The notes: a model not told the origin generated them from the sequence alone. Counted from the stretch's first letter, positions 35,295-44,706 are shown. The stretch is DNA of 49,969 nt from Chryseobacterium gleum (GCA_945860065.1 CAMAPI010000010.1:1-49969); one strand, 5' to 3'. A program made the numbers and translations.

Positions 35295-38072
35295 ATGGAA
35301 TACGATTTTAGAGATCTAGAGAGCAAATGGCGTAAGAATTGGCGAGATCGTGGCACCTATCACGTGAAGGAAGACACCTCGAAACCTAAGTATTACGTCT
35401 TAGACATGTTTCCTTATCCATCTGGCGCAGGGCTACACGTAGGACATCCACTAGGATACATCGCTTCAGATATATACGCACGCTACAAAAGACTTCAAGG
35501 ATTTAATGTATTGCATCCAATGGGTTACGATTCATTTGGACTTCCAGCGGAACAGTATGCTATTCAAACTGGACAACATCCAGCAATTACAACAGAAGAA
35601 AACATTGCACGCTACCGCCAACAATTAGATCAAATTGGATTTAGTTTTGATTGGTCGCGCGAAGTGCGAACGTCTGCACCGGAATATTATAAATGGACTC
35701 AGTGGATCTTCAAACAACTATTTGATTGTTACTACGACTTAAAAACAAATAAAGCGGAACGAATTTCTGGACTAATCCAACGGTTTGAATCAGAAGGAAA
35801 TGCGCATATTGAAGCAGTAACGGATTGCGAAACACATTTTTCTTCTGCAGATTGGAAGGGGTATTCGCCCAAACAAAAAGAAGAAATCATACAAGCCTAC
35901 CGACTTGCTTACCTTGCTGAAAGCTGGGTGAATTGGTGTCCTGATTTAGGAACAGTATTAGCCAACGATGAAATTGTGAACGGCGTTTCTGAAAGAGGTG
36001 GCCATCCAGTAGAACAAAAACGCATGCGTCAATGGTCCATGCGCATTAAAGCCTATGCGGAACGATTATTAGAAGGACTAGACCGAATCGATTGGTCCGA
36101 TTCCATAAAAGAACAACAACGCAATTGGATTGGAAAATCACAAGGTGCAAGCGTGACATTCGCGATTGAAAATTCAACAGATTCTATTGAAGTGTTTACC
36201 ACACGTCCAGATACCATTTTTGGTGTTTCATTTATGGTTTTGGCGCCCGAACATCCACTGGTGAATCAGTTGGTGAGTGCAGACTCCAAAGATGCCGTTG
36301 AAAACTACCAAAGAGAGGCAGGATTAAAATCTGAACGTGACCGTCAAGCAGATGTGAAAAATATTACGGGCCAATTCATCGGCGCATTTGCACTTCATCC
36401 ATTTACCGAAGAACGCATTCCCATTTGGATTGGGGATTATGTGTTAGCTTCCTACGGTACTGGAGCAGTGATGGCAGTGCCGTGTGGCGATCAACGCGAC
36501 TACGATTTCGCGAAATATTTTGACTTAGAAATCAAAAACATTTTTGCCGATGTTGACATCAGCGAACAAGCATATACAGAAAAAGATGCACGAATAGCTC
36601 AATCTGACTTCTTAAATGGACTGGAAGCGAAAACTGCCATGAAAAAAGCCATCGAAGTCATTGAAGAAAAAGGCATCGGGAAAGGAAAAACGAATTTCCG
36701 TTTACGCGATGCGGTATTCTCCAGACAACGCTATTGGGGAGAACCTTTTCCAATCTATTACCAAAACGATATTCCTTCCTTGATTTCGGATGACATGTTG
36801 CCTATTGAACTTCCAGAGGTAGATAAATATTTACCAACGGAAGACGGCGAACCGCCTTTGGCTCGCGCCAATAAAGAGGCATGGAATCACTTTCAAGGTG
36901 AACGAATGGAACACAATACCATGCCGGGATGGGCGGGAAGTTCTTGGTACTTCTTGCGTTACATGGATCCAAAAAATGAACAGGAGTTCGTGAGTAAGGA
37001 GAAAGTAGCGTATTGGCAAAATGTGGATCTTTATATTGGTGGTTCTGAACATGCAACAGGACATTTATTGTATTCCCGATTTTGGACCAAATTCCTTTTC
37101 GATCAAGAGTACGTCCCTTTTGACGAGCCATTTGCTAAATTGATTAATCAAGGGATGATCTTAGGCAAATCAGCGATAGCATTCTTGGATTCTGATGGTA
37201 TAATGCACTCGTATGATCTTATTTCTTCCGATGTTTCAAACTTTCGAGAAGTTCGTATTTTAATTGATTTAATCCAGGATGATGAAAGCATCGATTTGGA
37301 TGAACTACGCAAATGGCAACCACAGTTCGAAGACATGAAGTTTGTGACAAACGAACAAGGGAAAATCGTGGTGAAACGTGAAGTAGATAAAATGTCTAAG
37401 CGCTGGTATAACGTTGTCACTCCAGATGATTTGTGTGATAAATACGGTGCTGACACCTTGCGGATGTATGAGATGTTCTTGGGCCCGTTGGAACAAAGTA
37501 AGCCTTGGGATACAAAAGGAATTACCGGTGTTCATGGATTTTTAAAAAAATACTGGAGACTTTTCCATCAAAACGCACACTTTGAAGTAAGCGATGGGGA
37601 AGCGTCAAAAGAATCCATGAAATCCTTGCATAAAACCATCAAGCGCCTCAGAGATGATTTGGATCGATTTTCCTTTAATACAGGCGTTTCTTCGTTTATG
37701 ATTTGCGTGAATGAATTAACCGATCAAAAATGCAACAACCGTGAAGTTTTGACGCAGTTGAGTATTTTAATGGCGCCATACGCACCGCACATTACGGAAG
37801 AAATATGGTCCAAATTACAGTTGGATAACAGCAGTATCTTTGATCAATCTTATCCTGTATTTGAAGCGAATTATTTGAAAGAATCAGATTTTGAATATCC
37901 CGTTTCGTTTAATGGGAAACTGCGATTTAAAGTGAGATTAAGTGTGGATTTAACTCCGAAGGAAATTGAGGCCCACGTGTTAAACATGCCGGAAGCTCAA
38001 AAATACCTAGAAGGCAAAGTGCCAAAGAAAACCATTATTGTCCCTGAAAGAATTGTGAATTTCGTTATTTAA
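35295..38072 (+). CDS. leuS: Leucyl-tRNA synthetase
   Basis: LeuRS charges tRNA-Leu in the cytoplasm. The start at 35295 (MEYDFRDLESKWRKNW) follows the -7 box; the longer open frame overlaps the upstream gene and is unlikely. The 925-residue protein has HIGH as HVGH (residues 48-51), the CP1 editing domain with FTTRPDTIFGVSF and GTGAVMAVP, and KMSKS as KMSKR (699-703). A lineage insertion (about 620-690) precedes KMSKR. The 3' end overlaps the convergent regulator gene by eight bases. Confidence 0.97.
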   Translation: MEYDFRDLESKWRKNWRDRGTYHVKEDTSKPKYYVLDMFPYPSGAGLHVGHPLGYIASDIYARYKRLQGFNVLHPMGYDSFGLPAEQYAIQTGQHPAITTEENIARYRQQLDQIGFSFDWSREVRTSAPEYYKWTQWIFKQLFDCYYDLKTNKAERISGLIQRFESEGNAHIEAVTDCETHFSSADWKGYSPKQKEEIIQAYRLAYLAESWVNWCPDLGTVLANDEIVNGVSERGGHPVEQKRMRQWSMRIKAYAERLLEGLDRIDWSDSIKEQQRNWIGKSQGASVTFAIENSTDSIEVFTTRPDTIFGVSFMVLAPEHPLVNQLVSADSKDAVENYQREAGLKSERDRQADVKNITGQFIGAFALHPFTEERIPIWIGDYVLASYGTGAVMAVPCGDQRDYDFAKYFDLEIKNIFADVDISEQAYTEKDARIAQSDFLNGLEAKTAMKKAIEVIEEKGIGKGKTNFRLRDAVFSRQRYWGEPFPIYYQNDIPSLISDDMLPIELPEVDKYLPTEDGEPPLARANKEAWNHFQGERMEHNTMPGWAGSSWYFLRYMDPKNEQEFVSKEKVAYWQNVDLYIGGSEHATGHLLYSRFWTKFLFDQEYVPFDEPFAKLINQGMILGKSAIAFLDSDGIMHSYDLISSDVSNFREVRILIDLIQDDESIDLDELRKWQPQFEDMKFVTNEQGKIVVKREVDKMSKRWYNVVTPDDLCDKYGADTLRMYEMFLGPLEQSKPWDTKGITGVHGFLKKYWRLFHQNAHFEVSDGEASKESMKSLHKTIKRLRDDLDRFSFNTGVSSFMICVNELTDQKCNNREVLTQLSILMAPYAPHITEEIWSKLQLDNSSIFDQSYPVFEANYLKESDFEYPVSFNGKLRFKVRLSVDLTPKEIEAHVLNMPEAQKYLEGKVPKKTIIVPERIVNFVI

Positions 38073-38078
38073 CGAAAT
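38059..38078. terminator. Palindrome spanning the overlapping stop codons of leuS and the CarH-like gene
   Basis: ATTTCGTT (38059-38066) pairs perfectly with AACGAAAT (38071-38078) with loop ATTT. Both stop codons fall within it. No T run follows, so termination is only a possibility. Confidence 0.4.
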
Positions 38079-38937
38079 GTGACAGAAGCGAATCTGAGCT
38101 TTTGATTTCAGTTACGTATTCGGTTAAATCGAATGAATGCAAATTGATTTGTGTTCCACCTGCAAAAAGCATGGTGTTTGGCGCATCCTTTTTTAACCGC
38201 TTGAAATAATTAATGATAAAAGGTTTGTCGATTGCCGTTAACCAACTGCTAATGATGGCTTTCGGCTGAATACGTTGAATGCAATTAAGCAGGGAATCGT
38301 AAGGAAGACTTTGACCCAAGTAAACCGTATGAAACCCTTTACTTCTCAATAAATATTGGTAAAAAAGTAATCCAATCTCATGCCAATCGTGTTCTGGTAA
38401 ATAGAGCATAATGGGATGCGATTTGTCGGAAGGAATTTCTTGCTTATCGATTTCAGATATGATCTTTTGACGGATAAGGTTTGAAATAAAATGCTCCTGT
38501 GATGCGCTAATACTATTCACAAGCCACATGACGCCAATTCGTTCTAGAAAAGGCATGAGGTCTTCGCTAAATGTCCTGATGAGTCCTTTTTCGTCAATAA
38601 CAACTTGCAGGGTTTCGCTAAAAAGCTGCTCATCTGTGTGCAACAAAGCCAAAATTAATTTCTCTTCAGTGAAATCAATATTTCGACTCATCTTTATGTC
38701 CCACACTAAACGGTTTATTTTGTTCTTATCCCATTCGGCAATATGAGAAATTTTGTGGCCATTTTTATTGAGTAGACTGATATTCAATAAAGAAGACAAA
38801 TCTTGGTCACTATACATTCGGATGCGTGTTTCCGTTCGATCAGGGATTAATATTCTGTAACGTTTTTCCCAAATGCGAATCGTATGTGCTTTTATCCCCG
38901 TTAGGGTTTCGATGTCTTTAATTTTATATTCTGCCAT
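38065..38937 (-). CDS. CarH/LitR-like MerR-family regulator with B12-binding photoreceptor module
   Basis: The start at 38937 gives MAEYKIKDIETLTGIKAHTIRIWEKRY, a MerR-type winged helix (1-70). A helical cap domain follows, with Trp138, nine residues, then Glu148-His149 (the W-x9-EH signature of AdoCbl photoreceptors). A Rossmann B12 domain has DxHxxG (D184, H186, G189), SWL near 231-233 and AGGTQ at 259-263. Together these are the light-sensing set of CarH/LitR repressors. The residue after the Trp, His132 in Thermus CarH by recall, is Leu139 here. The 290-residue length is normal. It diverges from engB with 83 bases between; no carotenoid genes are in the window. Confidence 0.9.
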   Translation of the reverse strand: MAEYKIKDIETLTGIKAHTIRIWEKRYRILIPDRTETRIRMYSDQDLSSLLNISLLNKNGHKISHIAEWDKNKINRLVWDIKMSRNIDFTEEKLILALLHTDEQLFSETLQVVIDEKGLIRTFSEDLMPFLERIGVMWLVNSISASQEHFISNLIRQKIISEIDKQEIPSDKSHPIMLYLPEHDWHEIGLLFYQYLLRSKGFHTVYLGQSLPYDSLLNCIQRIQPKAIISSWLTAIDKPFIINYFKRLKKDAPNTMLFAGGTQINLHSFDLTEYVTEIKSSDSLLSHFVK

Positions 38938-39008
38938 GATTGAAATGATACTTAGTAACAACAAAATACAAACTTTGTTCATTGTAACGTAAAATATTTT
39001 TATTCAAG

Positions 39009-39016
39009 TACCTTTG
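39009..39016 (+). promoter_or_regulatory. -7 box of engB, predicted leaderless
   Basis: TACCTTTG matches TAnnTTTG and ends four bases before the ATG at 39021. No TTG is seen at the usual distance. Confidence 0.5.
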
Positions 39017-39020
39017 CAAC

Positions 39021-39611
39021 ATGATTATTAAAGAAGCAACATTCCTTATTTCGAACACTGAAATTGCAAAATGTCCTTCGGATGGCAAACCTGAATTCGC
39101 ATTTATTGGACGGTCAAATGTGGGGAAGTCCTCTTTGATTAACATGTTAACAAGTAAGAAAAACCTCGCAAAGACCTCCTCTACGCCCGGTAAAACCCAA
39201 TTGATAAATCATTTCGTGATCAATGATAACTGGTACTTGGTGGATTTACCTGGTTATGGCTATGCAAAAGTTTCGAAGTCCAAACGAAATAACTGGGAAA
39301 AATTTATCTCCGATTTTTTAACTAAACGAAAAGAACTCGAAAACATCTTTGTTTTGTTAGACGCTAGACTAGAACCACAAAAAATCGACTTAGAATTCAT
39401 GAATTGGTGTGGTGAGAAAAATTTACCTTTTTCGATGGTCTTCACGAAAATTGACAAAATATCAAGTTCGGCACTTCAGAAAAATCTTGCGAAATACAAA
39501 AAAGAAATGTTGAAATACTGGGACGAACTTCCTCCGTTATTTACGACCTCAGCAACATCTGGATTCGGTAAGGAACCGATTTTGAATTACATCGGACAAA
39601 TCCTAGCTTAA
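39021..39611 (+). CDS. engB: Ribosome biogenesis GTPase EngB (YsxC/YihA)
   Basis: EngB is a small GTPase needed for 50S assembly. The 196-residue protein has G1 FIGRSNVGKSSLINML, G2/switch around TSSTPGKTQLINHF, G3 DLPGYGYAKV and G4 FTKIDK. The ATG at 39021 gives the family start MIIKEATFLISNTEIAKCP. Its stop TAA overlaps the convergent T9SS gene stop by four bases. The divergent CarH-like gene shares the upstream region. Confidence 0.95.
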   Translation: MIIKEATFLISNTEIAKCPSDGKPEFAFIGRSNVGKSSLINMLTSKKNLAKTSSTPGKTQLINHFVINDNWYLVDLPGYGYAKVSKSKRNNWEKFISDFLTKRKELENIFVLLDARLEPQKIDLEFMNWCGEKNLPFSMVFTKIDKISSSALQKNLAKYKKEMLKYWDELPPLFTTSATSGFGKEPILNYIGQILA

Positions 39612-40498
39612 TTTACTTTCAATACCTTGGCGAATTGCTTTTGTGCTGAATTGGAAATACCCATTAGATAGGTTCCAATCGTTAAGTGATCCAATAGAAT
39701 CGTTTCCGATAGTGTTCCCGCTTGTTGAATTTTCCCATCCAAAGAATAAATGGTGTAAGTCGTGAATGCGGCTGTGAATTCATTGGATAAATGAATTTCA
39801 TTCCCAACTGGATTTGGATAAATAGTAAATGTTAGGGCTAACTCTTCCATGCCAACAATAAAATCGCAAGCACCGGAAAAATGTGGCGCATAGGTGGCAA
39901 AGTTATCGTGGGAATAACAACGAAATGGACCACCTTCATTGCCGTCAACTGCTCCGTCAAATTGATCATAAGGAAGAAAATACGATCCAATGAATCCAAT
40001 ATTCTCAACAATCGTGTCTTGGACACCCAAGGAACTCAAATCTGGATTACAAAAATCAACCACGACATATTTTCTCGTTTCATTGTTGATGGTTTTATTG
40101 CCAGTAGCCAAGACTTTTAAACGACTGTTATCCGGGCAAACACTCGTAAAAGGTTGCTTCGCCATGCGCCAATGTTCACCAACTTGGGCGTTAAAGTGAT
40201 ACAGTGTATCCCATTGATTTTGATACCGAAGGAAAATGACACCATTGTTTTCATACGTGTATTCTTTTCCAATAGAATTGCTCACCACAGTCATACTCCA
40301 ATCCATCCCATTGTATGTTTTGGAAAGTGTTTTCGCAGATTGACCATCAATTATGGTATCACTTGTGTATGAAACATCTACGTAGCCTGGAAAAAACCCA
40401 TAGTACGAATATTTCCAATTGGCACCCGAAGGCGACCAATTTTGCGCATGAAATGAAAAAGAAAACAAGGTAAATAATACAAGGAAAGATGTTTTCAT
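39608..40498 (-). CDS. Secreted protein with T9SS type A sorting domain
   Basis: The start at 40498 gives a signal peptide (MKTSFLVLFTLFSFSFHAQ); a frame open 12 codons further upstream would spoil it. The 296-residue protein has a beta-rich middle with W/Y content. A C-terminal por-tail (about the last 75 residues) begins with FTIYPNPVGNEIHLSNEF, includes YTIYSLDGKIQQAGTL and ends IGTYLMGISNSAQKQFAKVLKVN-like (shown in parts). This is the type IX secretion signal of type A. The effector part is not recognised; there is no enzyme motif I can name. It is convergent with engB. Confidence 0.85.
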   Translation of the reverse strand: MKTSFLVLFTLFSFSFHAQNWSPSGANWKYSYYGFFPGYVDVSYTSDTIIDGQSAKTLSKTYNGMDWSMTVVSNSIGKEYTYENNGVIFLRYQNQWDTLYHFNAQVGEHWRMAKQPFTSVCPDNSRLKVLATGNKTINNETRKYVVVDFCNPDLSSLGVQDTIVENIGFIGSYFLPYDQFDGAVDGNEGGPFRCYSHDNFATYAPHFSGACDFIVGMEELALTFTIYPNPVGNEIHLSNEFTAAFTTYTIYSLDGKIQQAGTLSETILLDHLTIGTYLMGISNSAQKQFAKVLKVN

Positions 40499-40513
40499 GG
40501 CATAGGGCTTAAT

Positions 40514-40521
40514 CAAAATTA
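40514..40521 (-). promoter_or_regulatory. -7 box of the T9SS type A cargo gene
   Basis: Reverse-strand TAATTTTG matches TAnnTTTG 15 bases before the ATG at 40498, an 11-base predicted leader. A TTG lies 16 bases upstream of it, closer than usual. Confidence 0.45.
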
Positions 40522-40617
40522 GCGTTTTAATCACTTACAAGTTCTTGACATATTCTTGTTGAACGTGTGAACGAGTGAATTCCAATCTTGAATAGAATGA
40601 AAGTCCTCGGTAGACAC

Positions 40618-40648
40618 TTGAAAATTCCTTCTGAATTCCCTATTTTTG
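40618..40648 (+). promoter_or_regulatory. Consensus promoter of yebC
   Basis: TTG (40618-40620), 20 bases and TATTTTTG (40641-40648) match the phylum pattern; predicted start near 40653, 13-base leader. Confidence 0.7.
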
Positions 40649-40665
40649 CCTAAATTAATGAAATT

Positions 40666-41376
40666 ATGGGAAGAGCCTTCGAATACCGCCGAGCAGCAAA
40701 AGAAAAACGTTGGGACAAAATGTCTAAAATTTTCCCCAAATTAGGAAAAGCCATTACGATGGCAGCCAAAGAAGGAGGGGTTGATCCAGCAACGAATGCG
40801 AAGTTGAGGTCGGCTATTCAAAATGCGAAGTCGGAAAACATGCCAAAGGACAATATTGACGCAGCAATTAAACGTGCAGCTCAAAAAGATATTGCCTCAT
40901 TTACGGAAGTTAACTATGAAGGAAAAGGGCCACATGGAGTATTAGTTTATGTAGAATGTGCAACGGATAATCCAACGAGAACGGTTGCCAATGTGAAATC
41001 CTATTTCAATAAAGCGGGAGGAATGGTCGTTCCAAACGGTTCAATGGAATTCATGTTTGCACGAAAAAGTGAATTTGAAATCGTTAAAACGGTAGAAATG
41101 GACCCTGAAATGCTTGAATTAGAATTAATCGATGCAGGGTGTGAAGGAATCGAAGTGGAAGGTGATTTGGTTATCGTTACGGGTGATTACACCTCCTTTG
41201 GCACCATTGCGAAAGCATTGGAAGACATGCAAATGGACGTGCAAAAAGCGAGCTTAAAACGTATGCCAACTACGCCGGTGGAATTCTCAGAAGAACAATT
41301 AATCGACATTGAAAAAATGTTAGACAAAATCGAAGATGACGACGATATTCAACAAGTCTTCACAAATATTGCTTAA
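40666..41376 (+). CDS. yebC: YebC/PmpR family protein
   Basis: This 236-residue cytoplasmic protein has the invariant YebC N-terminus (a basic segment, then [17 protein letters not shown]), the [15 protein letters not shown] motif and a [13 protein letters not shown] central region. The acidic C-terminus is usual. Members were described as transcriptional regulators and some recent work relates YebC proteins to translation of proline-rich stretches; which applies here is unknown. It stands alone with its own promoter and precedes sprE by 50 bases. Confidence 0.92.
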   Translation: MGRAFEYRRAAKEKRWDKMSKIFPKLGKAITMAAKEGGVDPATNAKLRSAIQNAKSENMPKDNIDAAIKRAAQKDIASFTEVNYEGKGPHGVLVYVECATDNPTRTVANVKSYFNKAGGMVVPNGSMEFMFARKSEFEIVKTVEMDPEMLELELIDAGCEGIEVEGDLVIVTGDYTSFGTIAKALEDMQMDVQKASLKRMPTTPVEFSEEQLIDIEKMLDKIEDDDDIQQVFTNIA

Positions 41377-41426
41377 GACAAAATAAAATCGATCATTTTC
41401 AGTTATATTAGTCTGGCCTTGCACCT

Positions 41427-44060
41427 ATGATGAAATTTTACACACGTACGTACTTTCTGTTTTTAGCACTCATTTTCTTAGGTGCTTGCTCTACGGAGAG
41501 CAATACGTTTGTCAATAGAACGTATCATTCAACAACCGCACGATTTAATGGCCATTTCAATGCGCAAGAACTATTGCGTGTTTCACTAAAAACATATTAT
41601 AGTAGCAGAAAAGATGATTTTTACGCCATCTTGCCGATTAATCCATTGCCGAGCGAGATAGAGGCTAAAGGAATGCTCCCAGCTATCGACACGGCGGTCT
41701 CTAAATGCACGAAAGTCATTTTGAACCACAGTATGCCAAGCGCTGAAGACATGTTCAATAAACAAGCCGAATACAATACTTGGATTGATGAGAACTGGCT
41801 GACCGTTGGACAAGCATTTTTCTACCGAAGAGATTATGATCGTGCGCTGAGTAACTTTCAATTCGTAAAACGCTTTTTTGTGAAAGATCCATCTACTTAT
41901 GCGGCGGAAGTATGGATTGCTAAAATTTTCATAGAACAACGAAAATTCGCGGACGCCAAATTAATACTAGATGGACTGAACGAAGTTGCACAAGTACAAA
42001 AGAAAAAAACAGTAAAAGATTATATCCCGTTCGTAAAAAAGAAGGAGAAAAGTGAAGCGCCAATCATGAATACAAGCCTTCAGTTTGACATCCATAAAAC
42101 GTATGCGGATCTCGCAGTGAAACGGAAAGACTATGAAGAAGCAATTAATGGACTTGTGCTCGCTATCGATAAATGTAAAAATGGCAAAGAAAAAGCGCGA
42201 TTAAATTTTATTCTTGCCCAGTTATACCAACAAGCCAATCAATTGCCTGATGCGGAAAAGTGCTTTTCCAAAGCGATGAAGGCTTCCGCTCCTTTTGATA
42301 TTTCTTTCAATGCACGCCTAAATCGAGCCATAGTTGGGGGAGGGGAGAAATTAGCGAAGGACCTTAAACGCATGTTGAAAGATGCGAAAAATGCTGGATT
42401 CAAAGATCAGATTTACTACGCTATGGCAATGGTTGAGTTAAATCGCAAAGAACAAGCAAAAGCAAAGTCCTATTTGACAGAATCCGCATTCTATTCCACC
42501 ACGAATAAACGCCAAAAAGCCATGTCCTATGAAAAATTAGGCGACCTTTCGTTTCAAACAAAAGATTATGTTTCTGCCCAGAAATACTACGACTCATGTT
42601 CCAGATTTATTACTGAAGATTATCCAAATGGAGATCTTATAAAAAACAAAGCCGCTAAATTAGCCGATTTAGTACACGCTATTGAAACCGCAAATTTTGA
42701 GGATTCTGTTCAACGAATCGCTAAAATGTCTGAAGACGATCGTGAAGATTTCTTGAAAGAAACATTGAAACAATTGAAACGCGAACAGCAACGCCGAAAA
42801 GAACAAGAAGCAGCAAAGTTATTGGCGCTACAACAAAATCAAACGACTACCGGAACAGTTAACAATGCCAACAAATTTATCTTTAATAACCCGAAACTCA
42901 AAGAAGATGGATACAATGAGTTTCGTAAATTATGGGGACAAAGAGACAATGAAGATGATTGGAGAAGAAGCGAGAAAATGATTCTAAATGATCCGTCCTT
43001 AAGTACGACAAATCAAGATTCTTCCGCCATTACTGCGCAAAATCAAGCGCCAAAAGATTCCTTGTCCATAGATGTCCTTCGTAAAAATATCCCCCTGACG
43101 GACTCTTCATTTGCCCTTTCAGAACAACGCCTCCTAGAAGCGCGATACACTGCAGGCATACTTTATAAAGAGTTATTGGGAGAAATGGGACTTGCCGCAG
43201 GACAGTTTCAAGCTATTCTTGATATGTTCAAAAAAAATCCAACAGATTTATCCGCTGCTTTTCAGTTATATAAATTGAATGAAGGTACTGCGGAAGCTGA
43301 TACATACAAGAATTACATTCTTAAAAATTATCCGCTATCCGATGCAGCTAACTTCTTTAGAGACCCCGATTTCTATGCGAAACAACGAGAAAGTGCGCTA
43401 AAAGATCAACAGCAATACATCAAATTGTTGGAGAAATATAACCAAGAAAGCTATACGCAAGTATTGTCGGAAACACAAGTAGTGGTAGACAATGATCTCT
43501 CGAATGCATTTAGAGCGGAATATATGCTGCTGAATGCCCTCGCTTTTGGACAGTTAAACGAAAATAAAAAAGACTTGATTCCTCGTTTAAATCGCATCGT
43601 GGATGAAAAGCCATCAAGCGAACAAGCTACGCGAGCAAAAGAAATGTTAGCCATAATAAAAAATGGATATTCGACCTACACTTCGGCCAACTTTGAAAAA
43701 AAATCCATTTTCACAGACATACCAAATGTCTCTCAATTTGTGATTGTTTTACTCGATGAAGACGAGGATATTGAAGAAGCACGAAATGCCATTTCAGATT
43801 TTTCAAGCAAAGCATTTAAACTAGCAAAGGTGAAGGTTACTCAAAAAATGACCCTCTCTGAAAAGGAATTTGTCCTTGTGCAAGAGTTCCAATCCGCAAA
43901 AATTGCCGGGGAATATATTAATGCCTATAAAGCCGGATTTGAGTACCTAGACGATTTCCAAAACAATAAAATTTACATAATTAATCAAGAAAATTTGAAA
44001 AAGTTAATAGAAACGTCGAAATTTGAGGATTATAAAACATTTTACTTCGATAATTATTAG
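41427..44060 (+). CDS. sprE: T9SS component SprE/PorW, TPR lipoprotein
   Basis: SprE (PorW in Porphyromonas) is an outer-membrane-linked lipoprotein needed for type IX secretion and gliding. The 877-residue protein starts MMKFYTRTYFLF with lipobox LIFLGAC (Cys about 21), and the mature N-terminus STESNTFVNRTYHSTTARFNGHFN is characteristic. TPR-like helical repeats fill about residues 95-450, followed by a charged, low-complexity linker (EQQRRKEQEAAKLLALQQN) and a C-terminal domain. Both T9SS cargo types in this window are consistent with a working system. The start could be either of two adjacent ATGs (41427 or 41430). Six bases separate it from bactofilin. Confidence 0.9.
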   Translation: MMKFYTRTYFLFLALIFLGACSTESNTFVNRTYHSTTARFNGHFNAQELLRVSLKTYYSSRKDDFYAILPINPLPSEIEAKGMLPAIDTAVSKCTKVILNHSMPSAEDMFNKQAEYNTWIDENWLTVGQAFFYRRDYDRALSNFQFVKRFFVKDPSTYAAEVWIAKIFIEQRKFADAKLILDGLNEVAQVQKKKTVKDYIPFVKKKEKSEAPIMNTSLQFDIHKTYADLAVKRKDYEEAINGLVLAIDKCKNGKEKARLNFILAQLYQQANQLPDAEKCFSKAMKASAPFDISFNARLNRAIVGGGEKLAKDLKRMLKDAKNAGFKDQIYYAMAMVELNRKEQAKAKSYLTESAFYSTTNKRQKAMSYEKLGDLSFQTKDYVSAQKYYDSCSRFITEDYPNGDLIKNKAAKLADLVHAIETANFEDSVQRIAKMSEDDREDFLKETLKQLKREQQRRKEQEAAKLLALQQNQTTTGTVNNANKFIFNNPKLKEDGYNEFRKLWGQRDNEDDWRRSEKMILNDPSLSTTNQDSSAITAQNQAPKDSLSIDVLRKNIPLTDSSFALSEQRLLEARYTAGILYKELLGEMGLAAGQFQAILDMFKKNPTDLSAAFQLYKLNEGTAEADTYKNYILKNYPLSDAANFFRDPDFYAKQRESALKDQQQYIKLLEKYNQESYTQVLSETQVVVDNDLSNAFRAEYMLLNALAFGQLNENKKDLIPRLNRIVDEKPSSEQATRAKEMLAIIKNGYSTYTSANFEKKSIFTDIPNVSQFVIVLLDEDEDIEEARNAISDFSSKAFKLAKVKVTQKMTLSEKEFVLVQEFQSAKIAGEYINAYKAGFEYLDDFQNNKIYIINQENLKKLIETSKFEDYKTFYFDNY

Positions 44061-44066
44061 CCCGCT

Positions 44067-44474
44067 ATGTTAAGAAAAGAGTTATTTGGTGGAAATACAA
44101 CACACGATCAAAGTGATCGATTAAATAAAATTTTATCTGGAACCGAAATCACAGGTGACATCGTTTCTGATTCAAACTTGTTGATTGAAGGTGAAATCAT
44201 TGGAAATGTTTCGTGTTCAGGCAAAGTTGTGATTGGATCATCCGGAAAAATTAAAGGAAACCTCGTTTGTGTCAATGCCGAAGTAGACGGCGCAATGGAC
44301 GGTGAATTAACCATCGAAAATTTGCTGTTTCTTCGTTCTACAGCAAGAATCAAAGGAGACATTCAAACACTGAAATTGAACATCGAAGAAGGAGCATATT
44401 TTGAAGGAGCATGCGTTATGAAATCTCCGGTGTCAAATACAAGCATGAAAACAGATTTTGAATTCGATGAGTAA
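44067..44474 (+). CDS. Bactofilin (polymer-forming cytoskeletal protein)
   Basis: This 135-residue protein is a single right-handed beta-helix domain flanked by short disordered tails, with repeated G-x-I/V and hydrophobic-every-other pattern: LIEGEIIGNVSCSGKVVIG, then GKIKGNLVCVNAEVDG, and so on. Bactofilins polymerise without nucleotides and localise cell-envelope proteins. It overlaps the AtpZ-like gene by eight bases, so the two are coupled. Confidence 0.92.
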   Translation: MLRKELFGGNTTHDQSDRLNKILSGTEITGDIVSDSNLLIEGEIIGNVSCSGKVVIGSSGKIKGNLVCVNAEVDGAMDGELTIENLLFLRSTARIKGDIQTLKLNIEEGAYFEGACVMKSPVSNTSMKTDFEFDE

Positions 44475-44706
44475 TCGAAAAAAAAATCCCAAACTCAACA
44501 ATTCCCCTTATTTGCGTTTAACAAGCGCCGGACTTCAAATGACCGGTATAATCACTGCTTTTTCCTATTTTGGACACTACTTAGATGGCAGATTCAAACT
44601 TTCTACACCCTGGTGGACCATCGTTCTTGGCCTAATAGGTGTTGGAATGGGATTGTTTATCGTTATTCGCGAAGTCACTGAAATCTCCAAAAAAAATGAT
44701 GAATAA
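44467..44706 (+). CDS. AtpZ/AtpI-like small membrane protein
   Basis: The 79-residue protein starts at ATG 44467; an in-frame TTG three codons earlier is less likely. Two transmembrane helices (about 22-40 and 48-68) frame GHYLDGRFKLSTPWWTIVLG. AtpZ-type proteins are encoded ahead of F0F1 ATP synthase and help assembly or ion supply. It overlaps bactofilin and the following membrane protein gene, so all three should be translated from one message. Here the ATP synthase itself is missing downstream. Confidence 0.8.
   Translation: MSNRKKNPKLNNSPYLRLTSAGLQMTGIITAFSYFGHYLDGRFKLSTPWWTIVLGLIGVGMGLFIVIREVTEISKKNDE

Noticed and set aside
37389-37403. KMSKR in place of KMSKS in LeuRS
   Set aside because: The second lysine, which matters for catalysis, is kept and the last position varies between lineages; not a sign of inactivity.
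40499-40665. Small RNA or gene in the gap before yebC
   Set aside because: The gap is explained by two promoters in opposite directions; I see no stable structure or coding sequence.
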